NCBI GenBank assembly: GCA_050014355.1
Contig: JBEKDL010000065.1
Span: 1-11,415, forward strand
DNA length: 11,415 nucleotides
Direction: 5' to 3'
From: Fen-1077 sp050014355
Lineage (GTDB): Bacteria > Chloroflexota > Dehalococcoidia > Dehalococcoidales > RBG-16-60-22
Shown in pieces: positions 5,819-11,415 of this stretch. How positions within the stretch are numbered: position 1 is the first letter of the stretch; every line of letters starts with the position of its first letter. The notes under the pieces are model-generated. The model saw only the letters and a list, made by a program, of their open reading frames with translations, was not told the DNA's origin and did not search any database. The translations under genes were made by a program, and so were the position numbers.

Positions 5819-6760
5819 TTGAAGAGCAAAGATTTTCTTTCCGTTGCCGACCTTGACCCGGCAGGTCTCCGGGCGCTCATCTCGGCCGCTTTAGCCATGA
5901 AAACCGAGGGCTGGAGTACCAGGTTGAGCGAAAAGGTCCTGGCCCTCCTCTTTGAGAAACCTTCGCTGCGCCACCGCGCCAGCTTCGAGGTGGCCATGCG
6001 CCAGCTCGGCGGGCAATGTTTCTACCTGTCACCGCCGGAGGTAGGGCTCGGCCAACGTGAGTCCATCGCGGATGTGGCCCGCGTCCTAAGCGGTTACGTT
6101 GATTGCATCGCCGCCCGCACCTTTTCCCACCAGACGCTGGAGACGCTGGCCAGATACTCACGCGTGCCGGTGATTAACTCCCTCTCCGACCTGGAACATC
6201 CCTGCCAGGCCCTGGCCGACCTGCTTACAATCTTTGAAAAAAAGGGCGAACTCCAGGGCTTGACCCTCGCTTTTATCGGGGACGGCAACAACGTTGCTAA
6301 CAGCCTGCTGCTGGCCACGGCGCTTAGCGGCATGAACTTCCGGATGGCCTCGCCTGCCGACTACACTATAAAAGAGAATATCCTCAACCTCGCCCGGGAC
6401 TATACCACCGGGACCGGGGGTTCCATATTTTGTACCCAGGATCCCCGCGAGGCGGTGGTGGGAGCGGACATCGTTTACACAGACGTCTGGACGAGCATGG
6501 GGCAGGAAAGCGAGGCGAAAAAGCGCCGCAAGGCCTTCGCCGGCTACCAGGTTAACGATAAGTTATTGTCCCTGGCCAAGGAAGACGCCATCTTTATGCA
6601 CGACCTTCCGGCGCACCGCGGCGAAGAAGTGACCGACGAGGTCATGGACGGCCCGCAGTCGGTAGTCTTCCAGCAATCGGAGAACAAGATGCATATGCTC
6701 AAAGCCCTGCTGACCGATATCCTCGGAGGCCAGGAGATTGGACTGGCCGATTACAGGTAA
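5819..6760 (+). CDS. argF: Ornithine carbamoyltransferase with unusual active-site motifs
   Basis: A 313-residue protein of the aspartate/ornithine carbamoyltransferase family, which normally makes citrulline from carbamoyl phosphate and ornithine in arginine synthesis. The start is TTG 5819, seven bases after AGGAGG. Family features are FEKPSxRxRASFEVAM in the carbamoyl-phosphate site, Arg100 (AARTF), HPCQALADLLT (127-137), the nucleotide-fold-like LAFIGDGNNVANSL, and the ornithine loop DVWTSMGQE (222-230). Two core motifs differ from the textbook forms. STRTR is Ser49-Leu-Arg-His-Arg53; Leu at the second place is known in some relatives, His at the fourth seems unusual. The ornithine-contacting Cys of HCLP is Asp262 (HDLPAHRGEEV). 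The frame is intact, so this is not decay. Another amino substrate is possible, but overall similarity favours ornithine. No other arginine gene is in the window. Confidence 0.88.
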   Translation: MKSKDFLSVADLDPAGLRALISAALAMKTEGWSTRLSEKVLALLFEKPSLRHRASFEVAMRQLGGQCFYLSPPEVGLGQRESIADVARVLSGYVDCIAARTFSHQTLETLARYSRVPVINSLSDLEHPCQALADLLTIFEKKGELQGLTLAFIGDGNNVANSLLLATALSGMNFRMASPADYTIKENILNLARDYTTGTGGSIFCTQDPREAVVGADIVYTDVWTSMGQESEAKKRRKAFAGYQVNDKLLSLAKEDAIFMHDLPAHRGEEVTDEVMDGPQSVVFQQSENKMHMLKALLTDILGGQEIGLADYR

Positions 6761-6777
6761 ATATCATCTACAAACCA

Positions 6778-6807
6778 TTGATAATCAACTGACCGCCATG
6801 ATAAATA
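6778..6807 (+). promoter_or_regulatory. Weak candidate promoter before der
   Basis: TTGATA (6778-6783) and TAAATA (6802-6807) are 18 bases apart, with TG at 6799-6800. The -10 box is poor. A start here would give a separate der-plsY transcript; otherwise der could be read from the argF promoter, 71 bases after its stop. Confidence 0.3.
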
Positions 6808-6831
6808 ACCACTTTTAAGGAGATTTACTGA

Positions 6832-8145
6832 TTGTCCAAACCTGTTGTCGCTATCGTCGGCCGGCCCAATACCGGTAAGTCCACGCTCCTCAACCGGATG
6901 GTGGGCAGACCCCAGGCTATCGTGGAAGACCTGCCGGGGACCACGCGCGACCGCAACATGGCGGACGTGTCCTGGCAGGGCGCCGAGTTCACCCTTGTCG
7001 ATACGGGGGGACTGGAGATAGCGCCGGAAACCTCCATCGCCCGGGGCGTTAAAGCGCAGGTGGAAACAGCCATTAATGAAGCTAATCTCGTGCTCTTCCT
7101 CGTCGATGCTAAAGACGGGGTCAGCCCCGCCGATGCGGAGATAGCGGACAAGTTGCGCCGAACCGGCAAGCCAATACTGCTCGTGGCTAACAAGGCGGAC
7201 AATCAAAGACTGGAAACCGAAGCCCTGGAGTTTTACGAGCTCGGGCTGGGGGAGCCCCATATCGTCAGCGCCCATCATGGCCGCGGTGTCGCGGAATTGC
7301 TGGATAAAATAATCAGCCTGCTGCCGTCCGTACCGTCTTCCGCGACCAGGACAGATGCGATAAAAGTGGCCATCGCAGGGCGGCCCAATGCCGGCAAGTC
7401 GATGCTGTTAAACGCGCTGGTAGGCGAAGAACGGTGTATCGTCGATGAGAAGCCCGGCACCACGCGTGATGCCGTCGACACCATGTTCGAATGCGAAGGA
7501 CAAAACGTGCTATTTATCGATACCGCCGGCATCCGCCGGCGCGGTAAAGTGCAGGCCGGGATAGAAAAGTACAGCGTCGCCCGGACATTGCGGGCTATCG
7601 ACCGGGCGGACCTTGTCCTGCTGGTGCTCGATGCCATCGAGATAGCCACCGCGCAAGACACGCATATAGCTGGATATATACAGAAACTTGCCAAGGGTAT
7701 TATAATTATAGTTAACAAGTGGGACCTGGTGGAAAATAAAGACGTAGCGGGATGGAGTAAAAACATTAAAAGCCACTTTAAATTTGCTTCTTTCGCCCCG
7801 ATATTATATACTTCCGCTAAAACAGGACTGGGAGTTGATAAAGTAATGCCCGAAGTCCGCCATGTATACATGGATAGGCAAAAAAGGTTACCCACTTCTG
7901 CGGTAAACAGCGTGATTCAGCAGGCGGTTGCCGCGCACGTCAGGCCCAAAGGCAAGGGCAAGGAGCTCAAAGTCTTCTATGCTACCCAGGCGGATGTCAA
8001 CCCGCCCACCTTCGTCTTCTTTACTAATGATGCAAAATTAGTTCACTTCTCCTACCGGCGTTTCCTGGAAAACAGACTTCGCCAGGCCTACGAGTTTACC
8101 GGAACGCCGTTAAGGTTAATTTTTAAAACCAGAGGTGAACCATGA
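6832..8145 (+). CDS. der: Ribosome biogenesis GTPase Der (EngA)
   Basis: A complete 437-residue protein with two GTPase domains in tandem and a C-terminal KH-like domain, the arrangement unique to Der, which acts in 50S subunit assembly. Domain 1 has GRPNTGKST (10-18), PGTTRD (35-40), DTGG (57-60), NKAD (120-123) and SAHHGRG. Domain 2 has GRPNAGKSM (183-191), PGTTRD (208-213), DTAG (230-233), NKWD (295-298) and SAK (328-330). The KH-like end includes HVRPKGKGKELKVFYATQ. In the second P-loop the residue after the Mg-binding Ser is Met191, where Ser or Thr is usual; the GKS core is intact. The start is TTG 6832, nine bases after GGAG (6819-6822), and gives the standard short N-terminus. The stop overlaps the plsY start in ATGA, so the two genes are cotranscribed and probably translationally coupled. 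Confidence 0.97.
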   Translation: MSKPVVAIVGRPNTGKSTLLNRMVGRPQAIVEDLPGTTRDRNMADVSWQGAEFTLVDTGGLEIAPETSIARGVKAQVETAINEANLVLFLVDAKDGVSPADAEIADKLRRTGKPILLVANKADNQRLETEALEFYELGLGEPHIVSAHHGRGVAELLDKIISLLPSVPSSATRTDAIKVAIAGRPNAGKSMLLNALVGEERCIVDEKPGTTRDAVDTMFECEGQNVLFIDTAGIRRRGKVQAGIEKYSVARTLRAIDRADLVLLVLDAIEIATAQDTHIAGYIQKLAKGIIIIVNKWDLVENKDVAGWSKNIKSHFKFASFAPILYTSAKTGLGVDKVMPEVRHVYMDRQKRLPTSAVNSVIQQAVAAHVRPKGKGKELKVFYATQADVNPPTFVFFTNDAKLVHFSYRRFLENRLRQAYEFTGTPLRLIFKTRGEP

Positions 8146-8846
8146 TAGGGTTACTATACGCAGCCGTGGTGGTCATCGGCTACATCCTTGGCTCGATACC
8201 CTTCGGCCTGCTCATCGGCAAGGCTTTCGTCGGCAAAGATGTACGGCAGGTAGGCAGCGGGAAGATAGGCATGACCAATGTCATGCGCGTCGCGGGGAAA
8301 AAAGTGGCGGCGCTTTCTCTCGTACTGGACATGGCCAAGTCCGCTTTCGCGGTTCTTTGCGCCTCGCTTGTATTCAGCAGTCATTACGCAGAAACTATAG
8401 GTTCCACCGACTCGATGAAAAGCGTCGCCATGGTAGTTGCCGCACTGGCCGCGATATGCGGCCATGCCTGGTCGGTGTTTTTAAAGTTCAAGGGCGGCCG
8501 GGGCGTAGCCACGTTTATCGGCGGGCTGCTGGTGATGTACTGGCAAGCAGGAGTCATCAGCGGTATTCTTACGCTTTTCATCGGCTTCAGGACCAAGTAC
8601 ATGTCCCTGGGGTCTATCATAGGGGCGGTTACTGCTTTCATTATGCTAATGACTTTAAGCATCCTGCAAATCCATTTCCTTAGCAAATACCCCCCGGCTT
8701 ATGTATACATGCTGTATGCCATGGTAGGCGCGATTTTTATCTACGTCATTCACCGGGACAACGTGGTACGGCTTTTCAACGGCACGGAACGTAAAATCGA
8801 CGACAAGAACAACATTGGCTCATCTCCGTCCAGCACTCTCAATTAA
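8142..8846 (+). CDS. plsY: Glycerol-3-phosphate acyltransferase PlsY
   Basis: A 234-residue integral membrane enzyme that transfers an acyl group from acyl phosphate to sn-glycerol 3-phosphate, giving lysophosphatidate. Several hydrophobic segments match the multi-span PlsY topology. The three loop motifs are visible: LGSIPFGLLIGK followed by GSGKIGMTN (38-46), GHAWSVFLKFKGGRGVAT (107-123), and HRDNVVRLFNGTERKI near the C-terminus. The first motif usually reads GSGNxGATN; here the Asn is Lys41 and the Ala is Met44. In the second, GGKGVAT is GGRGVAT. The ATG overlaps the der stop and is preceded by GAGGTG (8132-8137). The acyl-phosphate supplier PlsX is not in the window, but GpsA, which makes the acceptor, follows. 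Confidence 0.94.
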   Translation: MIGLLYAAVVVIGYILGSIPFGLLIGKAFVGKDVRQVGSGKIGMTNVMRVAGKKVAALSLVLDMAKSAFAVLCASLVFSSHYAETIGSTDSMKSVAMVVAALAAICGHAWSVFLKFKGGRGVATFIGGLLVMYWQAGVISGILTLFIGFRTKYMSLGSIIGAVTAFIMLMTLSILQIHFLSKYPPAYVYMLYAMVGAIFIYVIHRDNVVRLFNGTERKIDDKNNIGSSPSSTLN

Positions 8847-8897
8847 AAGACCTGCTGCCGCTTTTTATTTCCGTCCTTTAGCTTTTTAGCCAAATCA

Positions 8898-8906
8898 TGG
8901 TATGAT
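8898..8906 (+). promoter_or_regulatory. Extended -10 promoter candidate before gpsA
   Basis: TGG-TATGAT (TATGAT at 8901-8906) is an extended -10 box with 5 of 6 matches. There is no good -35. Transcription would begin near 8913, giving a leader of about 46 bases to ATG 8960. It lies in the 113-base gap after plsY, so gpsA may have its own promoter besides readthrough. Confidence 0.45.
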
Positions 8907-8912
8907 TTCTTG

Positions 8913-8944
8913 CGGATATAGCACGCCCATTGCCTATCCGGATA
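8913..8944. promoter_or_regulatory. Palindrome with half-site repeat in the gpsA leader (possible operator)
   Basis: TATCCGGATA (8935-8944) is a perfect 10-bp palindrome. The half CGGATA occurs again at 8913-8918, near the predicted transcription start. The position between the -10 box and the ATG would suit a repressor site, but a palindrome of this size can arise by chance. Confidence 0.25.
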
Positions 8945-8959
8945 ATCCAACCGTGCATT

Positions 8960-10027
8960 ATGCAGAAAATCGCAATCGTCGGCACCACCAGCTGGGGCAT
9001 GACCTTAGCCTGTCTCCTGAACGGCAAGGGACTCGGCGTCAGTTTGTGGGCCCGGACGCAATCTGAAGCGGATAATCTCCGCGCGAATGGCCCTGACCCC
9101 GCGCGTTTCCCCGATATTATTCTCCCCGAACAAATAGTGATTACTTCCGACGCCGCCAAGGCGCTGGATGAAGCCTGCGCCGTTATCATGGTGGTGCCTT
9201 CCCCGACCATGCGGCAGAATATAGCGCGAATCGCCAGTTCCCTGTCTGAAACAACTCTGGTCATAAGCGCCGCCAAAGGCCTGGAGATAGACAGCAACAA
9301 ACGGATGTCCCAGGTAATCGCGGAAGAGATAAACCCTCATTTTCATCCGAACATCGGCGTGCTCTCGGGACCCAATCTCGCCCGGGAAATTATACGCGGC
9401 CTCCCTGCCGCCGCCGTGGTGGCCGCCGCAGAGTCCGGGACCGCGCGCCAGGCGCAGAAACTGCTTACCTGCCCGAACTTCTGCGTGTTTACCAACTCCG
9501 ATGTTATCGGGGTAGAGCTGGGGGGCGCCCTGAAAAACATTATCGCGCTTGGCGCCGGTATCGCCGATGGTCTCGGCTTCGGAGATAACGCCAAGGCCGC
9601 TTTTATCACCCGGGGACTGACCGAGATTACCGCGCTGGGCACAGCGCTCGGGGCCAACCCGCTAACGTTCTCCGGCCTGGCCGGACTGGGAGATGTCATC
9701 ACCACCTGCGCGAGTGCTTTAAGCCGGAACCACTACGTGGGCACGGAGCTGGCCAAGGGCCGCAAATACGCGGAAATTCTTGAATCGATGTCCGAGGTAG
9801 CCGAAGGGGTTAACACGACCCTGGTGGCCAGGAACCTCGCCCGGCAGCTGGGACTGGAGATGCCCATCACGGAACAGATTTACCACGTGCTTTATGAAGA
9901 CGCCGATTGCCGCCGGGCTGCCGCCGAACTTATGGGAGGCAACGCCAGGCATGAGCTATCGGGGCGGCGGTGGCAGCTTTTTTCTCTTTTCCAGAAAGGA
10001 AAAAATTCTTCAGATAATCAGTCTTGA
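8960..10027 (+). CDS. gpsA: Glycerol-3-phosphate dehydrogenase (NAD(P)+)
   Basis: A 355-residue cytosolic enzyme that reduces dihydroxyacetone phosphate to sn-glycerol 3-phosphate, the acceptor used by PlsY encoded just upstream. ATG 8960 puts the nucleotide-binding strand at the N-terminus as usual (MQKIAIVG). TTG 8930 in the same frame would add ten non-conserved residues and run through a palindrome. Seen are SAAKGLE (Lys106), LSGPNLAREI, the catalytic-lysine segment LGGALKNIIALGAGIADGLG (Lys192) and GDNAKAAFITRGLTE. The dinucleotide loop is Gly8-Thr-Thr-Ser-Trp-Gly13, where most homologues have GAGSWG, so the second glycine of GxGxxG is replaced. The tail after about residue 325 (GGNARHELSGRRW, then a basic, polar end) is longer than in E. 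coli GpsA. The stop is 12 bases from the convergent dnaJ stop, with no terminator hairpin between. Confidence 0.95.
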   Translation: MQKIAIVGTTSWGMTLACLLNGKGLGVSLWARTQSEADNLRANGPDPARFPDIILPEQIVITSDAAKALDEACAVIMVVPSPTMRQNIARIASSLSETTLVISAAKGLEIDSNKRMSQVIAEEINPHFHPNIGVLSGPNLAREIIRGLPAAAVVAAAESGTARQAQKLLTCPNFCVFTNSDVIGVELGGALKNIIALGAGIADGLGFGDNAKAAFITRGLTEITALGTALGANPLTFSGLAGLGDVITTCASALSRNHYVGTELAKGRKYAEILESMSEVAEGVNTTLVARNLARQLGLEMPITEQIYHVLYEDADCRRAAAELMGGNARHELSGRRWQLFSLFQKGKNSSDNQS

Positions 10028-10039
10028 GAACCCGTTTTC

Positions 10040-11101
10040 TTACGATTGGCCCAGGCTCTTCGCCAGGTCTTCGAACAGCTTGCGCTGCTCCCTGGTCAAT
10101 GATTCCGGCGTGACCACGCGCAGTACCACCAGCTCATCACCGCGCCCCATGCCGTGCAGGCGGGGTATGCCTTTATCCTTCATGCGGAAAATTTTACCCG
10201 TCTGGCTGCCGGCAGGAACCTTCAGCTTGCTGTCGCCGTAAAGCGTCGGCACCGCCACTTCCGTGCCCAGCGCCGCCTGGGCGAAATTGACCCCAAGCTC
10301 AAAAATGACATTATCGCCCTCTCTGGTGAAAAATTTGTGCTTGGTCACGGAAATCTCGATATAAAGGTTGCCCGCTGAACCGCCGCGATAGCCGGCGTCG
10401 CCTTCGCCGGTCATGCGAATGGCGTTTCCATCGTCAATACCGGGCGGCACGCTGACCATAATGTGGCGTTTATGCTTCTGGAAGCCGGAGCCCCGGCAAT
10501 CGGGGCAGGGTTCGCCAATCACCGTCCCCTCGCCCCGGCATTTGTTACAGGTGGCCGTATTGATAAACTGGCCGAAGATACTGCGCTGCACCCGGCGTAT
10601 CTGCCCGGTGCCGTTACATTCGGGGCAGCGCTGGGGCTGGGTGCCTGGTTTTGAACGCGTCCCGCGGCAGGTGGCACAGACCTCGGTACGGTTAATTTCT
10701 ATCTCTTTCTCGGCGCCAAGGGCGGCCTCTTCGAACGATATCGTAATATGAGCACGGATATCGCCACCACGCCGCGGCGCCTGGCGGGATGCCGTGGAGG
10801 TACCGCCGAAAAAGGCCTCGAAGATATCTCCGAAGCCGCCCATGTCGAATCCCTCGAAGCCCCTTCCGAAGATATTCTCCGCTCCGCCGTGGCCGAAACG
10901 GTCATAGGTGGAGCGTTTATCCGCGTCCGAGAGGACTTCGTAGGCCTCGTTAATTTCTTTGAACTTCTCCGCGGCGCCGTCCTCCCGGTTTCGGTCGGGA
11001 TGGTACTGGAAAGCCAGCTTGCGGAAAGCTTTTTTTATATCTTCGCTTGAAGCGTCACGCGGCACGCCAAGCACTTCATAGTAGTCACGTTTCACAACCA
11101 T
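10040..11101 (-). CDS. dnaJ: Chaperone protein DnaJ
   Basis: A 353-residue Hsp40 co-chaperone that delivers unfolded clients to DnaK and stimulates its ATPase. ATG 11101 (MVVKRDYYEVLGV) is the family start; the frame is open back to TTG 11155, but the predicted transcription start lies there. The J-domain is at 1-70 with HPD at 34-36. A Gly/Phe-rich segment (70-100) is followed by the cysteine-rich zinc domain with CATCRGTR (142-149), CPECNGTG (159-166), CNKCRGEG (185-192) and CPDCRGSG (199-206), so this is a type I DnaJ. All eight zinc cysteines are present, but the first repeat ends in Arg149 instead of Gly. The C-terminal client-binding domains end at TPESLTREQRKLFEDLAKSL, a little shorter than E. 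coli DnaJ. It is not next to grpE or dnaK on either side here; ruvX lies upstream on the same strand. Confidence 0.96.
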   Translation of the reverse strand: MVVKRDYYEVLGVPRDASSEDIKKAFRKLAFQYHPDRNREDGAAEKFKEINEAYEVLSDADKRSTYDRFGHGGAENIFGRGFEGFDMGGFGDIFEAFFGGTSTASRQAPRRGGDIRAHITISFEEAALGAEKEIEINRTEVCATCRGTRSKPGTQPQRCPECNGTGQIRRVQRSIFGQFINTATCNKCRGEGTVIGEPCPDCRGSGFQKHKRHIMVSVPPGIDDGNAIRMTGEGDAGYRGGSAGNLYIEISVTKHKFFTREGDNVIFELGVNFAQAALGTEVAVPTLYGDSKLKVPAGSQTGKIFRMKDKGIPRLHGMGRGDELVVLRVVTPESLTREQRKLFEDLAKSLGQS

Positions 11102-11159
11102 ACTTTTATCCTGTTCTACTCCCAGGGAAAGCGCCTGAAAAAGGCACACTTCCAACTCT

Positions 11160-11189
11160 ATGATACAAGCGGGGTTAAAGGCTTGTCAA
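11160..11189 (-). promoter_or_regulatory. Sigma-A promoter for dnaJ
   Basis: On the minus strand, TTGACA (11184-11189, perfect) and TATCAT (11160-11165, 5 of 6) are 18 bases apart. Transcription would start near 11153, giving a leader of about 52 bases. It lies between the ruvX stop and dnaJ, so dnaJ has its own promoter. I find no CIRCE (TTAGCACTC / GAGTGCTAA) element here. Confidence 0.6.
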
Positions 11190-11220
11190 CAAAGCTGACA
11201 CTCATGTGAAAGCCGCTTAT

Positions 11221-11415
11221 TTACAGCGACTGCGGTTCTTCAGGCAGGCCTTTCTGCGGGCTGGTCTCGTCCAGGTAGCTCTGTAAAATAAGTGCCGCCG
11301 CGGCTGCATCATACCGGGTGCCGCGGTAGGTCTTCCTGACCCCCTGGATAAGCTCCCGGGCGTTTATGGTCGAAAGGCGCTCGTCCCGATATTCGATGGG
11401 AACCTGGATATAGCG
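11221..11415 (-). CDS. ruvX: Holliday junction resolvase RuvX/YqgF, C-terminal part (5' end outside window)
   Basis: These are the last 64 codons of a YqgF/RuvX-family protein, an RNase H-fold nuclease linked to Holliday junction resolution and to 16S rRNA 5' end processing. The fragment contains VPIEYRDERLSTINARELI, whose Glu in DERLST is a conserved active-site residue, and YDAAAAALILQSYLD, whose Asp is the last acidic residue of the site. Both are the C-terminal hallmarks of the family. The tail TSPQKGLPEEPQSL ends in TAA. The gene enters from beyond base 11415 and is followed, 119 bases on, by dnaJ on the same strand. Confidence 0.88.
   Translation of the reverse strand, partial: RYIQVPIEYRDERLSTINARELIQGVRKTYRGTRYDAAAAALILQSYLDETSPQKGLPEEPQSL

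Noticed and set aside
7275..7895. Minus-strand open frame of 206 codons opposite der
   Set aside because: It is a shadow of the Der gene; the translation is rich in Ser, Thr and Arg and matches nothing I know.
8135..8683. Plus-strand open frame overlapping plsY in another frame
   Set aside because: PlsY motifs and the ATGA overlap with der fix the true frame; this one is Arg/His-rich noise.
8847..8900. Terminator after plsY (AAAAG ... CTTTTT)
   Set aside because: The only pairing is a 5-bp AT-rich stem around a GC-rich loop; it is too weak to call.
11102..11220. CIRCE heat-shock operator before dnaJ
   Set aside because: No TTAGCACTC-N9-GAGTGCTAA or close variant is visible in this gap.

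Overview
The window looks like an ordinary chromosomal housekeeping segment of a moderately GC-rich bacterium. My best guess is Chloroflexota, class Dehalococcoidia or a relative. This rests on impression, not a search: a tandem DUF4389 protein and a DUF4342 protein, the particular motif variants in PlsY, GpsA and ornithine carbamoyltransferase, frequent TTG starts (three supported here) and strong AGGAGG ribosome binding sites. I see no phage, insertion sequence, CRISPR, toxin-antitoxin or secondary-metabolite genes, and no rRNA or tRNA genes. No gene-free stretch exceeds about 160 bases.

Layout. Bases 1-297 hold the 3' end of a type I-beta DAHP synthase gene (aroF). Bases 417-1011 hold a two-repeat DUF4389 membrane-protein gene that is broken by a reading-frame change near 570. 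It converges on, and overlaps by 4 bases, a minus-strand block running leftwards from about 5707: DUF4342 protein, histidine phosphatase, DNA polymerase I (polA) and formamidopyrimidine-DNA glycosylase (mutM). polA and mutM both serve DNA repair. A large imperfect inverted repeat precedes polA, and a 7-bp-periodic AT-rich repeat lies between polA and mutM.

From 5714 to 5818 a compact divergent promoter region separates that block from a plus-strand block: ornithine carbamoyltransferase (argF), GTPase Der, glycerol-3-phosphate acyltransferase (plsY) and glycerol-3-phosphate dehydrogenase (gpsA). der and plsY overlap in ATGA. GpsA makes the sn-glycerol-3-phosphate that PlsY acylates in the first step of phospholipid synthesis. 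At the right end are minus-strand dnaJ, convergent with gpsA and only 12 bases away, and the 3' end of a RuvX/YqgF resolvase gene.

I do not see a new multi-gene system. The points most worth checking are substitutions at normally conserved active-site positions (ornithine carbamoyltransferase SLRHR and HDLP; Pol I steric-gate Asp; GpsA GTTSWG; PlsY SGKIGMTN), a probable leaderless polA transcript, two non-coding repeats, and the damaged DUF4389 gene.
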